Positions 35,121-45,284 of a DNA stretch of 64,000 nucleotides are shown here, piece after piece; positions within the stretch are counted from its first letter, which is position 1, and each line of letters begins with the position of its first letter. Both the position numbers and the translations under genes were made by a program. The stretch comes from JABDGM01 sp963738665. Its GTDB lineage: Bacteria; Planctomycetota; Planctomycetia; Pirellulales; Lacipirellulaceae. The DNA is taken from assembly GCA_963738665.1 (NCBI GenBank), contig CAVTXL010000002.1, positions 372,001 to 436,000 of the forward strand, read 5' to 3'. The notes under the pieces were generated by a model. That model had not been told where the DNA came from. It saw only the letters and a list, made by a program, of their open reading frames with translations, and did no database searches.

Positions 35121-35606
35121 CACGCAGAGGCGCGGAGACGCAGAGGGAAGGCAGCTTAAATAGCGCTTTTCGAGGGGGGATTGCCATGAGTAATAATGAC
35201 ATCAGCGGTCAAATTGTAGATGCGGCGGTCAAGGTTCATAGCGTGTTGGGCCCGGGTTTGGTTGGAATCGGTGTACGAGGTTGCACTTGCGTACGAACTG
35301 ACGAAACGAGGATTTAAGGTCGAGCGTCAGCGGCCCGTACCAATTGTTTACGAGGAAATCCGGTTCGACGAAGGGTTCCGCTTAGAAATAATCGTCGACG
35401 ATACAGTCATTGTAGAAATCAAGTCCGTGGAAGAAGTGAAGCGGGTTCACAAGAAACAATTGCTCACGTACCTACGCCTGCCCGACAGACGCGTTGGCCT
35501 GTTGTTGAATTTCAACGTTGACTTGATGAAAGAAGGGATCAATCGCACCGCAAATAATATGCCAGAGGAACAAGCGTAAATGAATTCTTCTCTGCGTCTC
35601 TGCGTG
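35121..35606. mobile_element. Cassette 2 bounded by inverted CACGCAGAG repeats
   Basis: Left arm at 35121-35145 (CACGCAGAGGCGCGGAGACG...), right arm at 35590-35606 (CTCTGCGTCTCTGCGTG), inverted. It encloses one GxxExxY-family gene. It follows cassette 1 after 23 bases, in the same overall arrangement (arm, gene on plus strand, inverted arm). Confidence 0.65.
35186..35579 (+). CDS. GxxExxY-family protein, frameshifted
   Basis: About 130 residues. ATG at 35186 after GAGGGGGGA. The family motif GLLESVYE is recovered if one extra G near 35264 is removed (GGTTTGGTTGGAATC reads as GGT TTG TTG GAA). The conserved core continues with YELTKRGFKVERQ, VPIVYEEI, LEIIVDDTVIVEIKSVEEV and LLTYLRLPDRRVGLLLNFN, a PD-(D/E)XK-like nuclease fold (the D-x-IVEIKS segment fits the E-x-K active site). 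Function is unknown. It is commonly bordered by repeats of this type in planctomycete-like genomes (recollection, not checked). Confidence 0.8.
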
Positions 35607-35638
35607 AGATATTTAGGGTGTGGTCGGCGGAATTAGTT

Positions 35639-37213
35639 ATGGGCAAACCAACTGGCTTTAAAGAATTCGAGCGGCAGCCGGTGCCGTATCGCGATCCGCT
35701 GGAACGGGCGGGGATTTCCTCGAAATCTTCACCCGCCGCGTCGAGGTCCAGCTCCGCACGCAGGGGCGCGGTGCATGGATTGCGGCGTGCCGTTTTGCCA
35801 GAGCGAATCGGGTTGCCCGATCGACAACATCATTCCTGAGTGGAACGACCTCGTGTACCAGGGCCGCTGGAGAGACGCCCTCGACCGGCTCCACAAGACG
35901 AACAACTTTCCCGAGTTCACCGGCCGCACCTGCCCCGCCCCCTGCGAGGGGGCCTGCGTGCTGGGCATCATCGAGCCGCCCGTCACGATCAAGAACATCG
36001 AAAACGCGATCATCGATCGCGGCTTTGCCGAAGGCTGGGTGACGCCCCAGCCGCCCAAGTCGCGGACCGGCAAACGCGTGGCCGTCGTCGGCAGCGGCCC
36101 TTCGGGCTTGGCCTGCGCGGCCCAGCTCAACAAGGCGGGCCACTCGGTCACCGTCTACGAGCGGGCCGATCGCATCGGCGGCCTGTTGATGTACGGCATT
36201 CCGAACATGAAACTCGACAAGGGCGTCGTCCAACGACGCATCGATCTGCTCGCCGCCGAGGGGGTAGAATTCGTCACGTGCGCCCATGTCGGCCAGCCGC
36301 AGGATTTTGCCAGCGGCCACATGACGCAAATTATGCAAGAGCGCGGCTGCAACGTGAGTTTCATCGATCCGAGTCAGCTCCTTGCCGAGTGTGACGCCGT
36401 CGTTCTCGCCACCGGCGCCACCAAGCCCTTCGACCCCACGGCCCGCTGCCCTGGCCGCGAGCTGGCGGGCATCCACTGGGCGATGGACTTCCTCACCCGC
36501 AACACCAAGAGCTTGCTCGACGATAATCTTGCGAGCGGCCACTTCTTATCCGCAAAGAATCTCGACGTGATCGTCATCGGCGGCGGCGACACCGGCGCCG
36601 ATTGCATCGGCACGGCACTGCGCCACGGCTGCAAGAGCATCGCGAATTTCGAGCTGCTCGATCGCCCGCCCGAAGGCCGCGCCCGAACAACCCTTGGCCC
36701 GAGTGGCCGCGAATTTACCGACTTGATTATTCGCACGCCGAAGTGAAGGCCAAATTCGGCCACGACCCGCGCGAATACCACATTCTCACCAAAGAATTTG
36801 TCGACGACGGCCAGGGCCGGGTGAAAGGCATCAAGACGGTCGAGGTCGACTGGTCGAAACCGGCCGAAAAGGCGCCGTTCAGCGAAGTGGCCGGCAGCGA
36901 AAAAGTCTGGCCGGCGGGTTTGGTGCTACTCGCCACCGGCTTTCTGGGGCCGGAGCTCGACGTGGGGCAAGTGCTGGGCGTCGAGTCGCAGCGCCCGCGC
37001 GGCAATTGGGAAACGTTCAAGGCTGAACACGGCGCGTTCGCGACCAGCGTCCCCAAAGTGTTCGCCGCCGGCGATTGCCGCCGCGGCCAATCGCTCGTCG
37101 TCTGGGCAATCAACGAAGGCCGTGGCGCTGCCCGCGCCGTCGACAGGTTCCTGATGGGCGCTAGCACGCTGCCCGCCCCCGGCATTTCCCAAGGGATGTT
37201 GGCCGCTCAATAA
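35639..37213 (+). CDS. gltD: Glutamate synthase small subunit, three frameshifts
   Basis: NADPH-dependent FAD subunit that supplies electrons to GltB. ATG at 35639 (MGKPTGFKEFERQPVPYRDP), about 524 residues. Fe-S cysteines are in CMDCGVPFCQSESGCPIDN and CPAPCEGACVLG. The FAD Rossmann motif VAVVGSGPSGLACAAQL and the NADPH motif VIVIGGGDTGADCIGTA are present. The C-terminal FAD site is PKVFAAGDCRRGQSLVVWAI. Frame breaks occur near 35710 and 35765 (each fixed by adding one G to a G run) and near 36690. It is separated from gltB by the two repeat-bounded cassettes. Confidence 0.92.
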
Positions 37214-37320
37214 AGCTTGCGTCGCCTCAATAAACTTGTTTACTGCTACTCGTCGCGTCTGATGACCCAGATTCGTACCGCTGCGCCATCGCGCTGTCGG
37301 GTAGGGCAAATTCCCACGCC

Positions 37321-38628
37321 ATGCGTTGGATCGTCATCACGGCCGTGCTCATCGCAATCGCGGTTCTGTTGAACCTCGGGCTAATGGCGTATGCCCTGTA
37401 CGCGTTATTGGCCGCGATTCTGCTCAGCCGCTTTCTTGCCGATCGCTGGTCGGGTCACCTCGTGGCCACTCGGCGCACGAGTCGCGAACGGGCGAAAATC
37501 GGCGACACGGTGGCCGTGGTCGTCGTGCTCGAGAACCGCTACTGGCTGCCGGTCCCGTGGCTCCTCATCGAAGACCTGTTGCCGCGGCGGGCACTCATTC
37601 ACAACCCGCCCAATTTGCAAATCACCGGCCGGCGGCTGCAACTTGCTTCCTTTCGCGGCCGGGCGACGAAAACGATCACGTATCAACTCAAGTGCCACAA
37701 CCGCGGGTACTTTCAGCTCGGCCCGCTGGTGGTCGAGACGGGCGACGTGTTCGGTCTCTATCGCCGCTATCGCGTATTGACCGAGCCGAGCTTTTTGCTC
37801 GTTTTCCCGGAAGTCGTTCCTTTGACTGGCTTCGACATCGCTTCCCGCCGGCCGATCGGCGAAGTGCGGATGACACACCGCCTGTTTGAAGACCCCACGC
37901 GCATTGCGGGCGTACGCAGGTATGAAGCAGGCGACTCGCTCAATCGCATTCATTGGCGGGCCACCGCCAGCACCGGCCTGTTGCACAGCAAGGTCTACGA
38001 GCCGTCGACCGTGGCCGGGGCCACGATCTTGCTGGACTTCCACGAAGCGTCGTACGACCCAAAGGACGAGCCGGTCCGCTCGGAACTGGCGGTAACCGCG
38101 GCCGCGTCGATCGCTGGAGCCATCGCCCAAACGGGCCAGCAAGTGGGCCTAGTCACCAATGGCCGCGATGCGGCCGACCGCATCCGCCGCGAAGGCTGGG
38201 CCCACGATCAGCTTCGCACCCGCCGCGAGGCGCAAGCGACCGGCATGTGCGACACGAGCAGCCGGCTGCAGCCGGTGATCGTCCCCACGCGCCGCAGCAG
38301 CCGCCAGTTGAACGCTATCCTGGAAACGCTCGCTCGCATCGAGAAAACAAGCGGCCTCAACGTTTCGCACCTGGTCCGCGAGACGGCCAGCCGGATGCCG
38401 GCGAGCGCCACGGTGATTGCAATATTGAGCCAGGTCACAACCGAAACGGCAATAGCGCTGGGCGGTTTGCGCCGCAAAGGGATGATGGTCACGGCCATTG
38501 TCAACGTGCATGAGTCGCTCGATTTCGCCCGCCACGCCGCGCCGCTGGCGGCCGAGCGGATTGAAGTGCGACACTTGCGAGAGCGCGCGGCGATTCCGGC
38601 GATTTGTTCGCGGTTGGTGTTGCGATAA
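37321..38628 (+). CDS. DUF58 domain-containing protein
   Basis: 435 residues, intact. Two TM helices at residues 4-40, then a beta-sandwich region with VVVVLENRYWLPVPWLLIED, and the DUF58 signature RIAGVRRYEAGDSLNRIHWRA near residue 200. This is followed by a von Willebrand-A-like fold (ATILLDFHEASYD, QQVGLVTNG). DUF58 proteins usually sit with a MoxR AAA ATPase and transglutaminase/DUF4129 genes. A DUF4129 gene follows here, but no moxR gene is in the window. ATG at 37321. Confidence 0.88.
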   Translation: MRWIVITAVLIAIAVLLNLGLMAYALYALLAAILLSRFLADRWSGHLVATRRTSRERAKIGDTVAVVVVLENRYWLPVPWLLIEDLLPRRALIHNPPNLQITGRRLQLASFRGRATKTITYQLKCHNRGYFQLGPLVVETGDVFGLYRRYRVLTEPSFLLVFPEVVPLTGFDIASRRPIGEVRMTHRLFEDPTRIAGVRRYEAGDSLNRIHWRATASTGLLHSKVYEPSTVAGATILLDFHEASYDPKDEPVRSELAVTAAASIAGAIAQTGQQVGLVTNGRDAADRIRREGWAHDQLRTRREAQATGMCDTSSRLQPVIVPTRRSSRQLNAILETLARIEKTSGLNVSHLVRETASRMPASATVIAILSQVTTETAIALGGLRRKGMMVTAIVNVHESLDFARHAAPLAAERIEVRHLRERAAIPAICSRLVLR

Positions 38629-38667
38629 TTATAAGCACGTAACAAAGAGGATTTTGTCAAACTGAGA

Positions 38668-38868
38668 ATGTTCGAAGCTGCGATTATTGTGATATTGGTA
38701 CTTTTCATCTGGCTCTTTGAAGGTGGGGCACCGTGGATGCCGTCGCCGCTCGGAGGGCAACGAAAAGTAGATTTGACATTCCTATAATTGCGGTTTAGCG
38801 TTCGAACTCTTTTGATCGTTGTAACGCTGGTGGCTGTATTTCTTGGAATAGTGGTCGCCAGCCGGTAG
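38668..38868 (+). CDS. Tiny membrane ORFs with planctomycete RFSxRTLLI motif
   Basis: Two in-frame short reading frames separated by one TAA (38785-38787). The first (ATG 38668) encodes 39 residues with one TM helix (AAIIVILVLFIWLFEGG). The second (TTG 38788) encodes RFSVRTLLIVVTLVAVFLGI plus a 5-residue tail, a mini membrane protein of a type very frequent in planctomycetes. Either a 26-residue gene, or one 66-residue gene with a stop or indel error. It sits between DUF58 and DUF4129 on the same strand. Confidence 0.4.
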
Positions 38869-38880
38869 ATCGGCCGCTCA

Positions 38881-40821
38881 ATGCCCAAACGCCTCCGCAT
38901 GTCGAGTGCCGATTACGTGGCGATCGCCGTCAGCCCGGCGCTCGTCATGGCCCTGGTCGGCAGCCTCGTCTTGTTCATGATTGAAGTGCTGTACGTCGGC
39001 GACTATCCGGCGCGGCTCGTGTACGTCTTCGCATTATTTGTCTTCGCGACCGTGCTGATCGCCCGGCTGGCGATCGAATTCGGCAGCGAGCACGCGACGC
39101 TCTTTGCCGCGCCGCTCGGACTGCTTACATTGGTGGCACTTATCAAATTCGTCGAATTCCCCAGCCCATTCAGTCACCTCATCAACTTGGCCCTGATGGC
39201 CGCCGTCTGGTGGTGGGCCCACAAGCTCACCGTGAACTGCACGCTGATTGACGATGAAGAAGACGCGTCCGGCGAAGGCCTTCTGCAACACGTCGGCGTG
39301 GACTACGACGAATCGACAAGTGAAGTGGCTTCGGCGGCTGGTACGACACTGCAGGCAGCGACGAACGAGCTCGTCTCCGATGAATCACAACCGATCGACG
39401 CGGCCCCGCACTTGTGGCGGCGCTGGTTCGGTGCGCAAAGGCGATCGCATCCGCCCGGCCTGTGGGTGATCTACTTTTCGCTGCTCGCCCTGCCGACGTT
39501 CGGCCTCGGCCAGCACTGGATACCGCCCGCGGAAACCGGCCGCCGCCGCTATGCGTTTGCGCTTTTGGCCGTCTACGTCGCGGCCGCGCTGGCGCTACTC
39601 GTCATCACCAGCTTCCTCGGGCTGCGCCGCTACTTACGGCAGCGGCGCATCGAGATGCCGGCGCCGATGGCGGCCAACTGGGTTGGCGTTGGCGTCGTAG
39701 TAATTCTTCTGGTGATGCTGCTCGCCGCGCTTGTTCCGCGTCCTGGCGCCGAATATGCCATCTCACAAGTTCCCTGGCATGTTGGCTCGCCCACCGACCA
39801 GCAGGCGTCGCGCATAAGCGTCGGACCAGAGGGGACTCCCGACGATCAAAATGCCGGCCAAGCCGCTTCCGACAACACACCCCACGGCGAACAATCTGCC
39901 GAGGAAGCGAAAGGCAACCCGGCCGAGGCGGACCGTGGTGAGAAGACGACAGGCCACGACGAACCGCCGAACAATTCCCGTTCGCGGCAAGCGGACGGCC
40001 GGCCCGACGACAGCCGCGACGACAGCCGGAACACTCAAGACGGGAACAATTCGCAATCGAACGGCGGCGAAAGGTCGGCCGACCGACGGCGAACCAATGG
40101 CGAAGCGAAGACGGGCGATTCAAAAAACCAGCAGTCGACCGTCAAGGCGTCGCGAGATGCGGAGCTTCGTGCGGAACGACAATCTGAATCACACCCCGGC
40201 CAGGTCGCACCGACTCAACACGCCCCGACCGATCCGATCCGACAAATACAGCAAGCGCTTCCCAACCTGGTCGGCAGCATCGGCAACCTCTTAAAGATTC
40301 TGCTGTACGCGGTACTGGCCGCAATCGTTGCCGTGTTTGCATGGCGTTACCGTTTCCAAATCGCACAAGCAATTCGCGACATCGTACGGCAGCTGCGTGA
40401 GCTGTTGGCGCGAATCTTCGGCGGCCGACCGGCCGCGATCAGCACACCTGGGGAAGACCAATCCGGGGCGACGCTACAACGCCAGCGGCCCTTCGCCGAG
40501 TACCGCGATCCATTCGCCACCGGCGACGCCGCGCGGCTGCCGCCGGAAGAGCTGGTCCGCTACACATTCGAGGCCTTCGAAGCCTGGGCCCGCGACGGCG
40601 GCTGCCCGCGGTCGGCCGATCAAACGCCGGCCGAATTGGTCCGCGCCGCCGTGCCCCCGAAAATGGAACTGTTCGACGAAGCCCGCCGCATGCTGCGGCT
40701 ATACAGCGAAGTGGCCTACGCGTCTGGCAGCGTCACACGCGAGACGACCGACGGCCTCCGCGAAATGTGGCGCCTGATGCGTTCGAAGCCGCGACCCGTT
40801 CCCGAGGCCGTCGCATCGTAA
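38881..40821 (+). CDS. DUF4129 domain-containing membrane protein
   Basis: 646 residues, intact. Six TM segments in the N-terminal third (residues about 12-110 and 195-285), then a long hydrophilic Asp/Ser/Gln/Asn-rich linker (residues about 300-455), one more TM helix (LKILLYAVLAAIVAVFAWRY) and a C-terminal DUF4129 domain (PEELVRYTFEAFEAWARDGG ... TPAELVRAA). In related operons this protein replaces or accompanies a transglutaminase. It follows the DUF58 gene and likely acts with it in an envelope-linked complex. Start ATG 38881. Confidence 0.85.
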   Translation: MPKRLRMSSADYVAIAVSPALVMALVGSLVLFMIEVLYVGDYPARLVYVFALFVFATVLIARLAIEFGSEHATLFAAPLGLLTLVALIKFVEFPSPFSHLINLALMAAVWWWAHKLTVNCTLIDDEEDASGEGLLQHVGVDYDESTSEVASAAGTTLQAATNELVSDESQPIDAAPHLWRRWFGAQRRSHPPGLWVIYFSLLALPTFGLGQHWIPPAETGRRRYAFALLAVYVAAALALLVITSFLGLRRYLRQRRIEMPAPMAANWVGVGVVVILLVMLLAALVPRPGAEYAISQVPWHVGSPTDQQASRISVGPEGTPDDQNAGQAASDNTPHGEQSAEEAKGNPAEADRGEKTTGHDEPPNNSRSRQADGRPDDSRDDSRNTQDGNNSQSNGGERSADRRRTNGEAKTGDSKNQQSTVKASRDAELRAERQSESHPGQVAPTQHAPTDPIRQIQQALPNLVGSIGNLLKILLYAVLAAIVAVFAWRYRFQIAQAIRDIVRQLRELLARIFGGRPAAISTPGEDQSGATLQRQRPFAEYRDPFATGDAARLPPEELVRYTFEAFEAWARDGGCPRSADQTPAELVRAAVPPKMELFDEARRMLRLYSEVAYASGSVTRETTDGLREMWRLMRSKPRPVPEAVAS

Positions 40822-40980
40822 ATGCACGACCGCCCGCGGCGGCCAGATATCATCCTCTGGAAGGCGGGCATATTTTCCTGAGGGCCGAAAATTTCCTTGC
40901 GAGAGCCAGGCCGCACCGGTATCATTTGTGCAAATTCGCTCCCTCGGACGTCGTCAATCACTTTGAGCGGTGGGAAAACC

Positions 40981-42955
40981 ATGGAGCGAAAAATCAGGTT
41001 GATTGCATCAGCTCGAGCGTTGGCGCCGTTGGCACTGTCGGTGTTGTTAACGCTCGCGAGCAGCGCACAAGGCGGCATCACGTTTTATCGTGGCGGTAAA
41101 ACGATTGGTTACGCGCAGACGTCCGATAGTCAGCCGACGACGCCGAGCGTGTTCTACGGCGGCTTCGACCTGTTTGCGGATAATCCGCTGGATTTGACGT
41201 CGGCCCGCGTTTTTTCCACCAGCCCGACGAATCCCAGCCCAGCCTCGCCGTTTGTCCTAACGCAGTACGCGCCGGGCGGCTGGATTTCGCAGCAAGCCTA
41301 TTCGTCGCTCGCCGAGATGGACGCCTTTTTACCCAACGCCAACATCTACGGCGTCTTGATCGAAGGTGGCCTGTCGGGCACACGATTGGCGCTGTTGCCA
41401 GCGCCGGCCACGAATCTGTTTTCGCCCGAGGTGCCCTATTTCACGGCAAGTGCATTCACCAGTCTGAACGGCATGAATCCAGCAGCCCCGTTTCCACTTT
41501 CTTGGAACGGCTATACACCTCTTCCGGGAATCAATAATTCGCCGATTTTCATGAGTATCTCGCGCGTCTCCGACGGGCAATCCATGATCGGCACGACCGT
41601 GGACAATACCACGACGTCGTTTCTAATTCCCGCCAATACCCTGGCCCCCAACACACAATACACTGCGTCGCTCGGTTACAGCAGCCGCATTGTGGGCATT
41701 GACGCCGGCTTCATCGATGCCGATTCCACCTATAATTTCGATCGCAGCACCAATCTCTTGTTCACGACGGGGGCCGGCGGCGAAGCCTCGGGCAGCACGA
41801 TTCCTGAACCGCGCGGAATGCAGCTGCCGCTTGTCGGCTTGCTCATGCTTTTGGCGGCGCTGCGCCTGCGGCCCCGACTTGCTGCCCGATTGTGCACGCT
41901 ATTCGTCCTAGCGACGCTCGCGTCGTCGGCCCAAGCGGACGTCGATTTCTACCGGGTCGGCAAAACAATCGTCTACTCGCAAACCAGCAATAGTCCGCCG
42001 ACAAACGTCATCAGTGTCTACGGCGGTGTCGACATGGCCACTCCGGCGCCGCTTGACTTCACCGCGGCCCGGGTGTTCTCCACGAAAACAATGCCGCCCA
42101 GCCCCGTCCCAGAATTTGTCCTGACCCAGTTCTCCCCCGGTTATTGGGGATCGTCGCAGTTGTATCCGTCCTTGGACGAAATGAACGCCAACCTGCCCCC
42201 GGGCGACACGTTTGGGTATTTGATCGAAGGCGGTACGCTCGGCTCGCAGTTGGCCCTGCTCCCGCTTCCAGCGACAAATCTATTTTCGCCAGACGTTCCC
42301 TATTTCGCCGGCAGCACATACAGCCAACTGAACGGATTGGATACGACGACTCCCTACACGATTCATTGGAACGGTTATACACCGGTCGCGGCCGTCACTG
42401 ATTCGCCAATTTTCTTGGCGATTTATCGCGTCTCCGACGGGCAGAACGTCACCGGCACGGTCGCCAGCAATACGACGACTGCTTTCCAGATTCCGGCAAA
42501 CACCTTACGCGCCCAACACGCATTACAAGGCGTCGCTCGATTACAGCAGCCGCCAGAACGCGGTCGACGCCGGCTTCTTTACCGCTGACTCCTCCGCACT
42601 ATTTGATGTCGTGACTGAGCTTGAATTCACGACCGCGCCGTTCCTCGCGGGCGATTACAATCGCAACCACGTCGTCGACGCGGCCGACTACACCGTGTGG
42701 CGCAACACGCTGGGCCAAATGGGAGTGTCCGCCCACTCCGGCGCCGACGGCGATGGCGACGGCAACGTTACCGCGACGGATTACGGTGTTTGGAAGGCGA
42801 ATTACGGCATGACCAGTACTGGCCTTGGTTCGTTCTCAGCGGCAGTTCCAGAACCAGCCACACCGACGCTCGCCTTTCTCACATTCCTCAGCGTTGTCGG
42901 TTCGGGGTCACTTCGCCCGTTTCGCCGCCTGCATTCTGCCGGCCTCCAACGCTAG
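40981..42955 (+). CDS. Double PEP-CTERM secreted protein with terminal dockerin, frameshifted
   Basis: About 658 residues. ATG 40981 and a signal peptide (LALSVLLTLASSAQG). The first unit (ITFYRGGKTIGYAQTS to LLFTTGAGG) is followed by a PEP-CTERM-like sorting tail (IPEPRGMQLPLVGLLMLLAA, then Arg). Without a stop, a second signal-like stretch (LCTLFVLATLASSAQADV) leads into a second copy of the unit (VDFYRVGKTIVYSQTS). The frame breaks near 42505 (fixed by one base: APNTHYKASLDYSS). A dockerin type I pair follows (GDYNRNHVVDAADYTVW and DGDGDGNVTATDYGVW), then a final PEP-CTERM tail (VPEPATPTLAFLTFLS). Probably two fused tandem paralogues. Confidence 0.8.
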
Positions 42956-43075
42956 CACTGCCTCGCGGCGCTAGCATAGCTGACCTTGTTCAATGCTCGG
43001 GCCTGCGGGTACGATCTCCGCCCCGGCCCGTCCGCGATCTACCGCCAGCCCTCCACGAGCAAGGAAGCCCCATTG

Positions 43076-44154
43076 ATGAGCGACGAAGTGACGACCCTCG
43101 GCCAACTTGCGGTACTTGTCGGCGGACGGCTGCACGGCGATCCGGCAACGCCCATCGAGGGCGCTGCCCCTTTGGCCGACGTCTTAGCCGGCCAGATTAC
43201 GCTGATCGATCAGCCGGAGCGCGCCGGCCAACTTGCGAAAACAGAGGCGGCCGCCGTCGTCCTGCCAGAGAAGATCGCATGCGATTGGCCGGCCGCGATT
43301 GTCGTGGCCGACCTGCACGCAGCCTTTATCAAAATCATCGATCACTTCCGCCCGCCACGCGCTAAGCGCAGCATCGGCGTCAGCCCGCGGGCGATTGTCA
43401 GCTCATCAGCCTGGATCGGCGCGAACGTCAACATTCACCCTGGCGCGACGATCGATGATGAGTGCGAAATTGGCGACGAATCGACCATCCTGCCCGGCGC
43501 TCACCTGATGCCCGGCTGCGTCGTCGGCCGCGAGGTGACGATCGGCCCGGGCGCCGTGCTTTACGAGAACACGATCGTCGGCGACCGTTCGATCATCCAT
43601 GCCAACGTCGTCCTGGGCTGCCACGGTTTTGGCTATTCGCAAGTGGGCGGGCGTCACGTGCCGGCGGCCCAGCTCGGTTACGTGCGGATCGGCAGCGACG
43701 TCGAGATCGGGGCCAGCACCACGATCGACCGCGGCACGTATGGCGCGACTTCGATCGGCGACGGCACAAAGATCGATAACCTGGTGCAAATCGCCCACAA
43801 CTGCCGCATCGGCCGGCACAATCTCGTTTGCCGCAGGTCGGCGTCGCCGGCAGCACGTCGACGGGCGATTACGTCGTCATGGGCGGCCAGGCCGGCATTC
43901 GAGATCACGTCCACATCGGCGCCGGCGCAATGCTCAGCGCGATGGCTGGCATTACGAACGACGTGCCCGATGGCGCGGTCATGATGGGCATTCCCGCTAC
44001 GCCCGAGCGCGAACAGAAGCTCAAACAAGCGGCTCTGGCAAAGCTGCCCGAGATGCGCAAAGAATTCAAAGCGCTGCGGGCAAGTGTCGCCGAATTGGAA
44101 AAGCAAGCCAGCGGCAGCGTGCGCGGCAAGGGCCGATCGGAGCGCGCCGCGTAG
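43076..44154 (+). CDS. lpxD: UDP-3-O-acylglucosamine N-acyltransferase, frameshifted
   Basis: Third step of lipid A synthesis: adds the N-linked acyl chain to UDP-3-O-acyl-GlcN. About 359 residues. ATG 43076 (MSDEVTTLGQLAVLVGG). The N-terminal uridine-binding domain ends near residue 100; the left-handed beta helix of hexapeptide repeats starts at SSAWIGANVNIHPGATID. The catalytic His region is IHANVVLGCHGFGYSQ (expected GxDGFGY-type loop). The frame breaks near 43832 inside the hexapeptide region (HNLVC to QVGVAGSTS), consistent with a small deletion. The C-terminal helix has a coiled coil. lpxI follows on the same strand. Confidence 0.9.
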
Positions 44155-44220
44155 CCCGAAAATGGTCCGTACGCAAAGGTGCAACGAAGAGTAAGCAAAA
44201 CAGAGTGAAGGGATTGAGCT

Positions 44221-45096
44221 TTGTTGGACCGTGAGGAAAAACACGTTGGCCTGCTGGCAGCCTGGGGGCGGTTTCCCGTCATTGTGGCCGAGGCCTTGCG
44301 CCGCGAGAATTACCGTATCAGTTGCCTGGCCGTCGTCGATCATGCCGACCCGCGGCTGGCCGACCTGTGCGACGACATCTACTGGGTCGGCCTAGCCAAG
44401 CTGGGCGGTGCGATCCGCTTCTGGCGCCGCTGCGGCGTCCGCGACGCCACGATGGCTGGCAAGTTTCACAAGGTGCTGATGTATCAGCCGCGGATGTGGC
44501 TGCGGAATTCGCCCGACTGGGAATTTGTAAAGACGTTTTATCATTACTTCGTCACCAAGAGCCGCGATCGCAAAGACGATACGCTGCTCGGCGCGCTGGC
44601 CGGCGCCTTTGCCAATCACGGCATCACGTTTCACCCGGCCACCGATTACGCGCCGGAGCTCCTGGTGAAGTCGGGCCAACTCGCCGGCCGGCCGCCGTCG
44701 GCCTCGCAATTGAAAGACATTGAGTTCGGCTGGCACATCGCCAAGCAGCTCGGCGCGCTCGATATCGGCCAAAGCATCTGCGTGAAGGACCAGGCCGTGC
44801 TTGCGGTCGAGGCAATCGAAGGCACCGACGCCTGCATCCAGCGGGCCGGCCAACTTTGCCGCCAGGGCGGGTTCACCATCGTCAAAGTCGCCAAGCCGCA
44901 GCAGGACATGCGGTTCGACGTGCCGACCGTTGGCATCGGCACGCTGCAAACGATGGTCTCGGCCGGGGCCAAGGTGCTGGCCATCGAAGGGCGCCGCACG
45001 ATCCTGCTCGACGACAATGATTTCCGCCGCTTCGCCACGCGGCACAAGCTGACGGTCGTCGCCCTCGCAGGCCACCCTGCGGCGGCCGCCGCCTAA
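44221..45096 (+). CDS. lpxI: UDP-2,3-diacylglucosamine pyrophosphatase LpxI
   Basis: Hydrolyses UDP-2,3-diacylglucosamine to lipid X in lipid A synthesis; it replaces LpxH in many diderms. 291 residues, intact. A TTG start at 44221 or 44224 fits the family start (VGLLAAWGRFPVIVAEALR). Family signatures are DDIYWVGLAKLGGAI, AGKFHKVLMY, DDTLLGALAGAF, FGWHIAKQLGALDIGQSICV, and the C-terminal VPTVGIGTLQTMVSAGAKVL. It directly follows lpxD by 66 bases, consistent with a lipid A operon. Confidence 0.92.
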   Translation: MLDREEKHVGLLAAWGRFPVIVAEALRRENYRISCLAVVDHADPRLADLCDDIYWVGLAKLGGAIRFWRRCGVRDATMAGKFHKVLMYQPRMWLRNSPDWEFVKTFYHYFVTKSRDRKDDTLLGALAGAFANHGITFHPATDYAPELLVKSGQLAGRPPSASQLKDIEFGWHIAKQLGALDIGQSICVKDQAVLAVEAIEGTDACIQRAGQLCRQGGFTIVKVAKPQQDMRFDVPTVGIGTLQTMVSAGAKVLAIEGRRTILLDDNDFRRFATRHKLTVVALAGHPAAAAA

Positions 45097-45284
45097 GTGC
45101 CAAGGGTAGTCATTTCGCTCCGCGAATGTATGCCGCGAGCGAAGCGAGCCGAGGCCGTACCAGCCGCTGCGGCCGAGCGTGTTCGGGATTCTCGCAACAT
45201 TCCGGCCAATTTGCCCAGTTCGCGCGATCAATCTATAGTTGCCGGGCGTAGCATGTACGTCCCGCCGCCTTGGAGCCGTCCCGG

